Source of the DNA: Diploptera punctata
Lineage: Eukaryota; Arthropoda; Insecta; Blattodea; Blaberidae
NCBI GenBank assembly: GCA_030220185.1
Contig: JASPKZ010001273.1
Location: 1-64,000 of the forward strand
DNA length: 64,000 nucleotides
Reading direction: 5' to 3'
Shown here: positions 1 to 9,332 of the stretch, piece after piece
How positions within the stretch are numbered: position 1 is the first letter of the stretch
Layout: every line of letters starts with the position of its first letter
Made by a program: the position numbers and the translations under genes
Notes under the pieces: model-generated
What the model saw: the letters and a program-made list of their open reading frames with translations, nothing else
Told to the model about the DNA's origin: nothing
Database searches by the model: none

Positions 1-131
1 GACATTTGTCTTACAGGTGAGGAAAAACCCCGATAAAACCTCACCCAGAAAAACTGTCCCAACCGGGGATCGAACTCGGGCCCGCTGCATGACAAGGCAG
101 CACGCTACCCCGAGATCATAGCGGTGGACAA
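1..131 (-). mobile_element. SINE-A copy, cut by window edge
   Basis: This is the tRNA-like head of the commonest SINE in the window, in reverse orientation. The complementary strand carries a B-box-like GGTTCGATCCC preceded by a degenerate A box, as expected for an internal RNA polymerase III promoter. The body motif that reverse-complements to 'cctgtaagacaaatgtc' is shared with all other SINE-A copies. The 3' half lies outside the window. Confidence 0.85.
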
Positions 132-154
132 ATTTTGATATGTAAAATCTCAAA

Positions 155-965
155 TTCTAATAAGTATAGGCACATCAAAGATCGAAGCTATTTTAATAAA
201 TAGAGGTGTAAGATAAGGGTGCAGTTTATCACCTACTCTTTTTTAATTTATATATTAATGATATCATCCAAAATAGGAAAAGTAATGTTAATGCAGGTAT
301 AGGAATGCACCGATTTAAAATATTAAATGTTTTAATGTATGCTGATGATGTGTTTAATATTCAAGAAAATGAAAATAATTTGCAGTACTCTTTACATCAA
401 TTAAATCAGTTATGCGAAGAATATAATTTTAAAATATCAAAAGAAAAAATGAAAATAATGGCATTTTGGGGAAATGAACATATAAGATCAAAAATCATAA
501 TAAACAACAAACCTCTGGAACAAGTAACAAATTTTACTATAAACGCAAAAACTGAAAGAGACATAAATATGAAACTGTCAAAATTTCAAATGATATGTAG
601 AACATTAAAGAAGAAACAAGAAGAGATACTAGATTGAAGTTTTATAAAACATTGGCAGTTCCTGCATTACTTTATTGGAGTGAAATTTGGGTAATGACCA
701 AAAAATTACAAAGTAGAATACAAAGCGTACAAATGAAATTTAGAAGAACAAAAGCCTGCACAAGAATGAAGATATAAGAACAGAGTTAAATATATATCCA
801 TTGAATTATAAATCAAAGAATATAGAGAAAAATGGTTTACACATATAAAAAGAATGAATGTAACAAGATTGTCAAATGCAGCATTCAAGTACAAGCCAAG
901 AGGTTCAAGAAATGTAGGAAGGCCAGTGAAAAGATGGACAGAACAACTGTGAGGCGGAACAGGCA
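155..965 (+). pseudogene. LINE-1 family reverse transcriptase remnant (YADD motif)
   Basis: This is the C-terminal half of a non-LTR retrotransposon reverse transcriptase. The motif B block reads GVR-stop-GCSLSPTLF (a Q codon turned to TAA near 220), followed in frame by the catalytic YADD motif at about 335-350. The palm/thumb part up to about 637 is open, then stops and frameshifts accumulate. The conserved tail KPRGSRNVGRPVKRWTEQL is still readable at 890-950. It is a dead, 5'-truncated copy of the same family as the minus-strand copy at 4003-4446, and both end in gtgaagtgaagaagaa. Confidence 0.85.
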
Positions 966-975
966 ATTTGCCTAG

Positions 976-1740
976 CCTGTGAAGTGAAGAAGAAACCACA
1001 TATGGGAAGTAAAACCACTGCCCTCTATGTATACTACATAAAATGTATATACAAAAAAATCCATGTTATAACTGATTGGTTTCATGTTGTTTCAACTAAT
1101 AAACATTGGCCACACTGTTACGTTAATCAGTTGTTTATATTTTGTATTGTATGTATTGTAAGCCTATGTTTCCCTTTACAGAGATTTAAGCGCTCTCCCT
1201 ACAGGGAAGAATTTGAATCATCTAATTTAGTTACACTTGTTTTTGTATAATGTCATTTTGAGTGGTACGTGGTCAGTGTTACGCCTCATACTGACATCTA
1301 GGACGGGAAAATTCAGTAAATTTTCATTCAGGCTTAAGGATTTTTTACGAGCCTGAAAATCTTCAGACTCGGGACCCATGGCTTAAAGTCCCTCCCGGAG
1401 GACTTGTTCCTTGGATTTTTCCGTCCTAAAAAATCCATCGACCACGGCCGGGTTTGAACCCGCGATCCTCAAGACCAGAGGCAAGGAGCATAACCACTAG
1501 TCCATCGAATGAACGCAAATATTTCCAACAAAGATGTTATCATTTTACTATTATTTATTATTTTGAAAACGTCATCACGCAAAAAAATTATGTACAACAC
1601 ACGTTTGTGAAGTGTTTTACAGAATCTTGGAAATGAAAAACCTCGATATTGCTCGGTTTTTAAACATTTTCCTCACTTCTGTAAAAACCACTTCACAACC
1701 TCGCACTGTAATATACTATTGTGCAACTACAGCTAAAAGC
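976..1740 (+). repeat. Unclassified repeat split by a SINE-B
   Basis: Blocks 976-1139 and 1510-1740 together match, in inverted orientation, one continuous stretch at 49170-49690. Shared landmarks are 'ggaaatatttgcgttcatt' and the text around 'tagttgaaacagcac'. The copy at 49 kb lacks the SINE and therefore shows the uninterrupted state. No coding capacity is recognised in either copy. Confidence 0.6.
1142..1507 (-). mobile_element. SINE-B copy
   Basis: This tRNA-derived SINE is in reverse orientation. The complementary strand starts 'tggactagtggttatgctcc' (A-box region) and has a B-box-like GGTTCAAACCC, then a body shared with 12508-12911, and ends in tacaatacaa repeats. Partial copies lie at 26396-26540 (minus) and 38071-38252 (plus). 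Confidence 0.85.
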
Positions 1741-2047
1741 TTATACTACTGGTTTCTAAAGACATTTCAAACTGTGAATCAAACTACAACTCTCACCATT
1801 AAGTGCTGTAATGTATCGAACTCTTTACCCTGTCAATGATAAACAATACAATACCTCCGAGTACACATGCTGTTTGATTCACCTCGAACTCTCGTTTCTG
1901 GTCCGCTTGTTTCATACAATTTGGATTGATACATGTTCCTGTGTCCTGTATCTCTGATAATCAGTTTATACAAATCATAAAAAGATTTTTAAAGAAATAA
2001 ACCTTAGCTAACATTTTTTGTTTATAACTTTACAATAATTAATTTAC

Positions 2048-2385
2048 ATATCCATCCATCCATAGTAATTCTGCCCGAAGGCAGGTCCTTCACTGCAATC
2101 ATAGCATTTTCATGCTATGCTTGCAGCTTTACCAGGGAATTGTAGGTGTGGTAGCTTCCCGTTGCTTTCCACACCAGTGACGGATGATGATGATGATTAT
2201 AATGATAATGGCCATATGATTTTGGGGACCATTTGGGCCTTAAAGTTTTCCTGACATTTGTCTTACAGGTAGGAAAAACCCCAATAAAAACCTCATCCAG
2301 AAAAACTGCCCCAATCGGGGATTGAACCTGGGTCCACTGCGTGACAAGGCAGCGCACTACCTCGAGACCACAGCGGTGGACAACT
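2048..2385 (-). mobile_element. SINE-A, near full length
   Basis: This is a near-complete reverse-orientation SINE-A. In its own sense it runs from the tRNA-like head (right end, 'gtccaccgctgtggtctcg') through the acceptor-like polypyrimidine body and ATGATG-type spacer to the tail 'atggatggatggatat'. Several short open frames here are SINE translations and not genes. Confidence 0.9.
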
Positions 2386-2439
2386 TACATATGAGGAGAG
2401 TATATTAAATAATATAAATTAAAATTCTGAAAATCATCG

Positions 2440-3640
2440 GAGAACATTTTTGGCAATTTAGCTCATAAATTTAGGGTCGCAAGCAAATACATTAGTCTCT
2501 ACTCAAATTACTTCCAATCACTGGTGAGCTGACTCACCGTGAGCAAGTGCAAAGATTGAATTAGCCACTCACAAACTGGTCATGCATGAAAGTCGTCGTT
2601 TTTGTAATATTGGCAAGAAATTACTTAGAATTCTCAGCGATAAAACCACTTCCGTTATTTTCATCTGCTATAGAGGAACGCATTTACGCTTGCATCCCAC
2701 AAATAATACCGTATACAACGACGTCTGCATCATGCAATATTACTAAGATTCTCCTGTTCTTCCAGTTGAATTCTTTGGTAGACTCTATTATATTCTTCTT
2801 CTCCGCGTATGATCGAAGTCTTCAAGGTCCGACATCTTGGATAAAGCAGCAAGGTACGCGGCAAGGTTTCAAACTACATCGGTTACCATTGGTTCCCTTC
2901 GGGATTCTCACGATAAGTTTCCATCTAAGTTACCTCGTCAGGTAGCTTATGAATTTCAACAATTATTATCGCATGAATAGATTCCTGAGTAAGCAAAATC
3001 GTATAAGGATAAAACTTTCTCAGCAGAGAACGCCTTTTACGGTCTAATGCGTTCAAAGATTCGACCCTTAGGGCCACATGCAAATACATTAGTCTCTGGT
3101 GAGTTGAGTTTTCCGTGAGCACATGCAAAGTTCAAATTAGTGAGTCGCCAACTGGTCATGCATGAAAGTAGTTTTTTCGTAATATTGGCAAGAAATTACC
3201 CAGAATTCTCAGCGATAAAACCACTTCCGTTATTTTCGTCTGCTAGAGTAACACATTTACGCTTGCATCCCGCAAATAAAACCATATACGATGATGTCTG
3301 TGTTGCGCGATATTATGCCGATTCTCCTGTTCTTCCAGTTGAATTCTTTGGTAGACTATCAAATTCCTCTTCTCCGCATATACCGAAAACATGATCAAAG
3401 TCTTTAAGGTCCGACATCTTGGATAAAGCAGCAAGGTTTCAAAGTACATCAGTTACCATCGGGTTGCTCACGATTCGTTCTCTGCAGTCACCTCGCCAGG
3501 TAGCTTAGGAATTTCGACAATTATTATCGCATGAACAGACTTTTGAGTATGCAAGAACGTCTTTGGATGCAACTTTCTCAGCAGAGAACGACTTTTACGG
3601 TCTAATGCAATCATAGATACGACCCTTAGTCTTTTTCACG
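2440..3640. repeat. Diverged direct tandem repeat, two units of about 576 bp
   Basis: The unit beginning 'caaatacattagtctc' near 2483 recurs near 3077, and 'catgcatgaaagt' at 2581 recurs at 3157, giving a period of about 576 bp. Both copies contain 'aatattggcaagaaattac' and 'gataaaaccacttccgtta'. They differ by many substitutions and small indels, so the duplication is old. No coding function is recognised. Confidence 0.75.
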
Positions 3641-3815
3641 ATACTGCAGTTTCAAACTTAATCAAGTTCATTTTCAGCCATAACTCTGACTGATGAAATT
3701 CTTTGGCCATCAACTCTTCTATTGTCACCATCTTCAGCACTGCCATCTATGGTTGAATTCATGAACTTCAAAATAAAATTTGGTTTGTCAGAAATATCAA
3801 AATTCATTGATCTAC
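3640..3815 (-). pseudogene. Penelope-like element C-terminal fragment
   Basis: The minus strand encodes a degraded peptide related to the segment SMNFDIPNEQNLISFINST seen at 5173-5230 on the plus strand, and to the tail of the PLE relic at 10976-12010. The two copies at 3640-3815 and 5160-5345 face each other and flank the Helitron-like block between them. Confidence 0.55.
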
Positions 3816-3831
3816 ATTTAATTATTTATTA

Positions 3832-5132
3832 CTAGCAAATACCTGGCATGCGCTGCTACGCCTAAATAAATTAAATACCGTTTATATATTCAGGCCTACT
3901 TAAATAAGTAAAAAGAATAATTTAAATTTATATCATAATTATTTTTAGATACTCCATGCTGATTACCCAGCGTTGCCCGGGAATCTACTTATCCTGATCT
4001 TCTTCTTCTTCACTTCACAGGCTAGGCAAATTGCCTGTTCTGCCTCACAGTAGTTCTGTCCATCTTTTCACTGGCCTTCCTAAATTCCTCGAACCTCTTG
4101 GCTTGTAGTTGAATGCTGCTCTTGGTAATCTTGTTACATTCATTCTTTCCACATGTGTAAACCATTTCTTTCTATATTCTCTGATTTCCTCATCCAATGG
4201 ATAAATATTTAACTCTGCTCTTATATCTTCATTCCTTATCCGATCCAATCTTGTGCAGCCTTTTGTTTTTCTAAGGAAGTTAATTTCTGCGCTTTGTATT
4301 CTACTTTGCAATTTTTTTGTCATTACCCAAGTTTCGCTTCCATAAAGTAATGCAGGAACTGCCAATGTTTTATAAAACTTCAATCTAGTATCTCTTCTTG
4401 TTTTATTCTTTAATGTTTTATGTATAGTTCCGCATAAATGAGCCAAAAGTCAAAATTCGTTATTGTGAGATATCTGTAAAAGAATACCGTGCACTGCTAT
4501 GCTTTGCCCAGGAATCTACTTATCCCAATCTTCTTGGCATCAATGAAAGACAAAAATGGTTATTCTGAGTTATCCATAAAAGATAATCATATGCTCTCGC
4601 AGACTTTCTTGTAGAGTTTTTTGAGATCTTCAATACTGTGTACATTAATTTTGTGTATTTGTTATGGTTTAGGCAGCATAAGTCATTTAAGCATTAAGAA
4701 AGTGACTTTTTTCACATTTTTCACTACAAAGGGTCATTTTAACCCATCAGCATGGGAGGTGCTGCAGGAGGATTCCTTGGAATGGCATTTAAATTTGTAA
4801 GTTAGAAAACAAAATTACACAATTTGAAAATGAGTTACGTTATTAATAAAAGGGTAATCTTTCCTCTACAAAATGATATTATGTAATCATTTATTTAGTG
4901 AACCTTTTCCAAAAAATAAGAACTAGTTCCAGTATAGAAATCATGCGGGCGGTGCACGTCACTCCTCACTGATGGGTTAAGGGTGTAGGAGTTGAGCATC
5001 TCAACTCTCTTATAGCCTATGTTCATCCCAGAAAACTCCTGAACATTTGCAAAAAAGCCCCATCACGATCGGATGAACAGTATGGCAGCACATAAAATAC
5101 GAACAAACAAACATTAATTTGTATATATTAGA
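3832..5132 (-). mobile_element. Helitron-like non-autonomous element (interrupted)
   Basis: Read on the minus strand this block begins TCTAATATATAC after an A (near 5132). It ends with a GC-rich potential hairpin (ggcgtagcagcgcatgcc) followed by GCTAGT near 3835. A TC start, a hairpin and a CTAG end next to T fit the known termini of Helitrons, but no Rep/helicase is present, so the class is an inference. Related blocks lie at 37962-39350, 51420-51640, 52085-52812, 55985-56510 and 60083-60597. A LINE-1 copy is inserted at 4003-4430. Confidence 0.4.
4003..4446 (-). pseudogene. LINE-1 family 3' end, 5' truncated
   Basis: The minus strand has 133 open codons containing YGSETWVMTKKLQSR and the terminal block KPRGSRNLGRPVKRWTELL, typical of the thumb/C-terminal part of non-LTR reverse transcriptases. 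The 3' end carries gaagaagaagaa repeats. The copy is truncated before the catalytic domain, and its first few codons run into flanking repeat sequence. It is embedded in the Helitron-like block, whose sequence resumes on each side. Confidence 0.85.
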
Positions 5133-5159
5133 TTTATTTTATTTATTTATTCATTATTT

Positions 5160-5345
5160 TTAAATATATGTAGATCTATGAATTTTGATATTCCTAACGA
5201 ACAAAATTTGATTTCGTTCATAAATTCAACCATAGATGGCAGCGCTGAAGATAGTGACAATAGAAGAGCTGATGGCCAAAAAGAATTTCATCAGAGTTAT
5301 GGCTGAAGATGAATTTGATTAAGTTTGAAACTGCAGTATCATGAA
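5160..5345 (+). pseudogene. Penelope-like element C-terminal fragment
   Basis: The plus strand encodes SMNFDIPNEQNLISFINST and then an acidic run DGSAEDSDNRRAD, matching the region after the GIY-YIG-like part of the PLE relic at 10976-12010 (SMNFEIPDERDLISKFIKST). A third related copy is at 14010-14230. It lacks a start codon and decays after about 60 codons. Confidence 0.6.
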
Positions 5346-5439
5346 AAAAAACTAAATCTATGAGATGAGTTGTCAAAAATGTTCTCCGATGATTTTCAAT
5401 GATTATACCTCATAATGTTTACTTCCCAACATTAATTTA

Positions 5440-6335
5440 ATATAAAATCCTGAACATTATGGCAAAGGATGAAATTCCAGTTTTTAGAGATAGAGACTGC
5501 CTACGGATGTTTATCACAATCTCGTGTTTGGGCTGCCATCTTTTGGCAATTACATTACATTATATACGTACTACTATTCTGTAGAACTTAGAAAAAATTC
5601 TTGGGTGACGTAATGGAAAATAAACTAAATGTAGTGAAAGAATTCAGTGACATGTCACTAGAGTCTAATGATAAAGAATTCAGTGACGTGTCACTAGAGT
5701 CTAATGATAGATTAGTTCTTTTGACATTTCTTTGTTTCTTGATATCCCAACTTAAAAAATGTTAAATATTTGAAAAAATGGCTGATTTCCTTAAAAATAA
5801 AAACATAAACAATAGAAGAGTACATAAGCGTAACAAAACTTTGTATCAACAATTCTTTTTTTCACTTTCAATGGAAATTTTTTATAAAATATTTCAGGTT
5901 TGGTGATGGGCAATCTACTATTGCCATTTTTGCTAATTTTTTTACGGGTTATCTTGAATGTCAATGCTTACCCATGGATATTTAAATTTTTGGTATAGAT
6001 ATGTTGACATTTTCTCAGTATTAATTCCAGATGTATTGAAGATGCATTGAAATTATTTAACCTTCAAGATGAATCTGTGAAATTTACTATTGAATTGTAG
6101 AAAAATAATGAAATTCCATTTTAGGACCTGAATATAATTAGGAATGAACAGAAAATAAATCAATTCAATATCTGCAGGAAAGATATCCATACAGATAATT
6201 ACATTACATCTTCATATTGCACATAAATATGCAATATTCAACAGTTTAATATACAGATTAACAAACATTCCATTAAGTGAAGAAAATTTTAACAAATACA
6301 ATCAATTTTTTTTAAATACAATAGGAAGTAACATT
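5440..6335 (+). pseudogene. Penelope-like reverse transcriptase relic
   Basis: Several frames contain degraded PLE reverse-transcriptase blocks in the right order. They are GDGQSTIAIFANFFTGYLE (about 5900-5960), FWYRYVD (about 5990, where an intact PLE has an aromatic-x-YVDD catalytic motif), VKFTIEL-stop-KNNEIPF (6075-6125) and DIHTDNYITSSYC (6185-6225). Frameshifts and stops separate the blocks, so this is a dead copy. A related block, KYAVFNSLTYRLVNMP, lies at 17667. Confidence 0.6.
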
Positions 6336-6336
6336 C

Positions 6337-6448
6337 CATTCCATAGTAATTCTGCCCGAGGACAGGTCCTTCACTGAAATCATAGCATTTTCATGCTATG
6401 CTTGCACCTTTACTAGGGAATTGTAGGTGTGGTAGCTTCCCGTTGCTT
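6337..6448 (-). mobile_element. SINE-A 3' portion
   Basis: This is only the 3' half of a reverse-orientation SINE-A, from the tail near 'cattccatagtaattctgcc' to 'cccgttgcttt'. The tRNA-like head is missing and the sequence changes abruptly at 6449 into an inverted repeat. Confidence 0.85.
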
Positions 6449-6625
6449 TAAGAGGTTTAATTATATTATTTTTAGTCTGGGCATCTTACCTCAATATTAA
6501 TGTTGATTTGTTCTTGAACATGTTTCAAAACAATTCTGTTTTATAGTCAGCTTTCCCAGACATTAATATTGAGGTAAGATGTCCAGAATAAAAAATAATA
6601 TAATTAAAATAACCTCAAAATATAA
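6449..6625. repeat. Inverted repeat with about 60-bp arms
   Basis: The left arm contains 'catcttacctcaatattaat' (6480-6500) and the right arm its complement 'attaatattgaggtaagatg' (6563-6583). The flanking AT-rich strings and gaggtt ends also match. The right arm recurs as a short insertion at 48711-48807. It probably belongs to a Penelope-like terminal region, because a hammerhead-like motif follows at 6712. Confidence 0.6.
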
Positions 6626-6711
6626 CTTCCTAAAATTAAATATTAAGAGGTTTGTTTAATAATTAAAACATTTTGTCTGTTCATTCTTTCCTCTTAGAGT
6701 TGTTATTCTCG

Positions 6712-6747
6712 AACATATGTTTCAGAGCTTCTTAGCCCCATCGTCAG
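6712..6747 (-). ncRNA. Hammerhead-like core motif (PLE-type), activity doubtful
   Basis: The minus strand reads CTGACGA, one extra T, a stem GGGGCT/AGCTCT with a short loop (G-T wobbles), then GAAAC, a 4-nt loop and GTT. This follows the order of a minimal type I hammerhead ribozyme as described for Penelope-like elements. The extra base after CTGACGA and the undefined stem I argue against confident activity. Confidence 0.3.
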
Positions 6748-6780
6748 CGATTATAGACTCTGTTAATTCCTGAGCTCCAA

Positions 6781-7083
6781 ATGCTACGAAACCTTTGCTT
6801 CGATCTTGAAAATGGTGGTCACTTTCAGTACCGTAAACCAGTTAAGGCGTTTAAAGAGCCTATCGTGTATGCGGCCATCGGTCAGTTAACTCGTTTCAGA
6901 GCAGGCGCGAACAAACCGCATTTATATTCGGCACCTAAATATTGTGTTGGCTTAGTATGTCCTGGAGATCATAGATGGCATGTAAATGTACATTTTCTAT
7001 TCCCGTTTGACACGTTTAACATTGGTGAATCCCCTTTTATTTTTAAAACAAACAACACATGGAATTCGTTCACCCAAACTTGA
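6781..7083 (+). CDS. Unrecognised 100-codon open frame
   Basis: The ATG-started frame encodes a 100-residue peptide (MLRNLCFDLENGGHFQY...) with no motif I recognise. It sits between a PLE-terminal-like region and a possible piggyBac-like remnant, so it may be mobile-element sequence. Base composition is richer in GC than its surroundings. No splice sites or partner exons were found, and a chance open frame cannot be excluded. Confidence 0.2.
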   Translation: MLRNLCFDLENGGHFQYRKPVKAFKEPIVYAAIGQLTRFRAGANKPHLYSAPKYCVGLVCPGDHRWHVNVHFLFPFDTFNIGESPFIFKTNNTWNSFTQT

Positions 7084-7129
7084 CTCCAGGCTCCAATGCA
7101 GTCATATATGTTTCTCGTTATCGCACTGT

Positions 7130-7375
7130 TGTTTGTGCATGAGTGAAACCATGGTGAAAGAAAAGTAGATCACTGAAGAAGAATTAGTGAATATTTTGTA
7201 TAATGATGACTCAGGTAATGAACTGATTCCTGAATTAGAAGATTCACAAAGTGAAAGTGAAGATGAACTTCCACTTCCTGAAATTGATACGTCGATACTA
7301 TGTGATGTCAATCACCCAAGTTATCTGACCTCAAATCCTACTAGGATATCTCCTTTAGGTATGTACAAAATTTGA
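7130..7375 (+). pseudogene. Possible piggyBac-like transposase N-terminus
   Basis: Across one stop codon the frame reads MSETMVKEK-stop-ITEEELVNILYNDDSG, followed by a strongly acidic serine-rich run (SQSESEDELPLPEID). An acidic N-terminus with EEELxxIL spacing is typical of piggyBac-type transposases. No DDE core follows, so this would be a short fragment. TTAA-flanked MITEs that could belong to such a family occur at 10668-10975 and 43661-45269. The assignment is weak. Confidence 0.3.
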
Positions 7376-7519
7376 ACTTTCTAGGACTAATAGTTTGTGA
7401 ATAATGGTCCATTTTCTGAAGTGCCACGAAAAAGGTAGGTGGGGTATTTAAATGGCTGACCTGTGGGTTTGAATGCCCTGCTCAGTGCCTGGTACTGAAT
7501 ATGTTAAGAAGACCAATTT

Positions 7520-7812
7520 TATTGGGAATTTTTACATTACATTATGAAGCCAGTACGACACTTTCAATGTTTTTATTATTCATTTCATATATTTTATTAT
7601 TCATTTGCATTTAGATTGGAGTGCTCAGATGGCTCAATAGGTAGAGTATTGGCCTAGAAAGCCAAAGGTCCTGGGTTCAATCCCCAGTCTGAGCATATAA
7701 TTTTTCTCTTCAAATATAATTTATCCATCACTGAGATATATGAAATGAATAATAAAAACATCGAAAGAAGCCATACTGGCTTTATAATGTAATGTAAAAT
7801 TCCCTAATAAAT
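7520..7812. repeat. Inverted repeat flanking a tRNA-like unit
   Basis: The left arm near 7527-7600 ('ttacattacattatgaagcc', then 'tttttattattcatttcat') is mirrored at 7737-7805 ('atgaaatgaataataaaaac', then 'ggctttataatgtaatgtaa'). The tRNA-like SINE-C lies between the arms. This could be a foldback/MITE that carries the tRNA-like unit or into which it inserted. Confidence 0.6.
7623..7695 (+). tRNA. tRNA-like gene or SINE head (anticodon AGA)
   Basis: Seventy-three bases fold as a canonical cloverleaf. The acceptor helix is GCTCAGA/TCTGAGC, the D stem GCTC/GAGT, and the anticodon stem TTGGC/GCCAA with loop CTAGAAA (anticodon AGA, a Ser codon reader). The variable loop has five bases and the T arm is CTGGG-TTCAATC-CCCAG. 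A true tRNA-Ser needs a long variable arm, which is absent, and no terminator T-run follows closely, although 'tttttctc' begins at 7701. I read it as a well-preserved tRNA-derived SINE head and not as a functional tRNA-Ser. A partial copy of its 3' flank is at 7908-7957. Confidence 0.55.
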
Positions 7813-7957
7813 GTTTTCTTAATAAAGAAACCATCATTTGCAAGAGAGAAGCAAAGGCTTCATAGCATTTGGTGCGCTGGAATTACCAACGTATATAAGA
7901 GAAAGATTTGCATTTAGATTGGAACTGCCCCAGTCCGAGCATATAATTTCTCTCTTC

Positions 7958-8980
7958 TTCTTCTTTTTCTTCCTTCCAAGTATTAGGCCAAGGCCTGTTA
8001 CGATCCTATAGAAAATTTTCCCTCCAGCGTTTCATAGGACGGCCCAGTGATCTTCGTCCTCTTGGTATATAATTATAAACAGCTTTGGGGATCCGATTTG
8101 AACTCATTCTTTCAAGAATGGTGTTTCCAATTTAGTTGCTACTGTTTAATATATTCCAAAATTGGCGTAGTCTTCAATTCTTTTAAGATATCGGTGTTCC
8201 TTTTCCGATCCCATCTGGTGTAACCCGCTGTTCTGCGCATGAATCTCATTTCACAAGCCGTTATTCTGCTTTCATGTTGTTTTTTTAGTATCCATGCTTC
8301 ACTACCATAGGTCAACACTGGTCTAGCCAAAGTGTTATATAAATGTAATCTGGTGTTTTTTTGTACAAGGGATGGTTTCGTAACTTGATTAATAATTCCT
8401 ATACTTTTATTATAACTAGTAACTTTTTCAGGGATATCCTTTTCATCCCAGATAGAGAGATAATATCCAAGATATTTAAATTGATTAGATCTCTCTAAAA
8501 TTTTATTCTGGAGACAGATTTTACTTTGTATGGGGTCCTTCCCATGAAATGCCATAATTTTAGTTTTAATTGACATTTCCATATTAAATTTGGCAGCTAT
8601 TTTTTGTAAATTATAAATTGATCGTTGCAAATCATTTTCGGAAAGTGCCAGAAGAGCTAAATCGTCTGCAAAAAGAATAGCATCGAGTTTGAGGTTCCTG
8701 TTGATGGGTATATATCCTCGTTGTTTGTTTTTCCTCCATTCATTTATTAATTTATTCATGTATATAATGAAAAGCACCGGTGAAAGTCCACATCCCTGTC
8801 TTACTCCAGTGTTGATCTTTTCCCAAGAAGATAATTTGCCATCTTGTTTAACAGAGATTTCATTATCTTTATAGATGTTGAAGATATTAGTAATATATTG
8901 TTGTGGAACGTTATCATCAGCTAAAATTTGTAGTAATATATTTCTGTCTACTTTGTCAAAAGCCTTTATGAAGTCAACGA
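7958..8980 (-). mobile_element. LINE-3: 5'-truncated non-LTR retrotransposon with intact RT tail
   Basis: About 280 codons are open on the minus strand, from 8980 to 8139. They contain reverse-transcriptase motif A (FIKAFDKVDR), motif B (GVRQGCGLSPVLF) and motif C (LFADDLALLA), then the thumb block YGSEAWILKKQHESR. The ORF ends early in the C-terminal domain; the remaining tail to a gaagaagaagaa 3' end is degraded. The 17-bp direct repeat atataatttctctcttc flanks the insert at 7941-7957 and 8981-8997. The structure fits target-primed reverse transcription with 5' truncation. It lies in lace intron 3. Confidence 0.9.
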
Positions 8981-9177
8981 ATATAATTTCTCTCTTCAGA
9001 AGTGAATTTTAGTTGTTAATTCTTTTTGTTTTATTAAAAAGATTAAACTAAACCTATTGATATTGCCAATTTAAGGGTTAGTAATTAATGGTCTGTTTAG
9101 AGATTTATAGGTAATCATTAACACTAGTTGAGCTGGAATTAGTACAGGCAAATTAATTTAAAACAATTAATACTTAC

Positions 9178-9332
9178 TCAAATGTCCATCCATAATCATG
9201 CGTAACTCTATCCTTGAGGATTACTTCTGCACCCGGAACACTGCAAATTGGTCTGTTCCAGCAATCTCTCACACGCCGATATACGTAATTTAAGTAGAAA
9301 CTTTCAAATCTATCAAACAAAGGTACATAACC
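9178..9332 (-). CDS. lace: Serine palmitoyltransferase subunit 2, coding exon 3
   Basis: The exon encodes GYVPLFDRFESFYLNYVYRR followed by VRDCWNRPICSVPGAEVILK and DRVTHDYGWTF. The block RDxWNRPICSVPGA and the following HDYxWTF are hallmarks of the LCB2 (SPTLC2/lace) subunit of serine palmitoyltransferase. This ER-membrane PLP enzyme joins serine and palmitoyl-CoA to start sphingolipid synthesis. The acceptor is tttccag/GG and the donor GA/gtaagt. The exon has 155 bases, enters in phase 0 from exon 2 and leaves after two bases of a codon. The PLP-binding lysine and catalytic core would be encoded further left, outside the window. Confidence 0.93.

Noticed and set aside
706..999. 97-codon minus-strand open frame
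   Set aside because: It is the antisense shadow of the LINE-1 C-terminal region and the following repeat. The peptide has no recognisable features.
2115..2357. 80-codon frame (MRCLVTQWTQVQSPIG...) and similar frames at other SINE-A sites
   Set aside because: These are translations of SINE-A sequence. They recur at every copy in differing frames and carry no conserved start or stop.
2586..3449. Several 60-119 codon frames in the 576-bp tandem repeat
   Set aside because: The two repeat units do not preserve one frame, so coding constraint is not supported.
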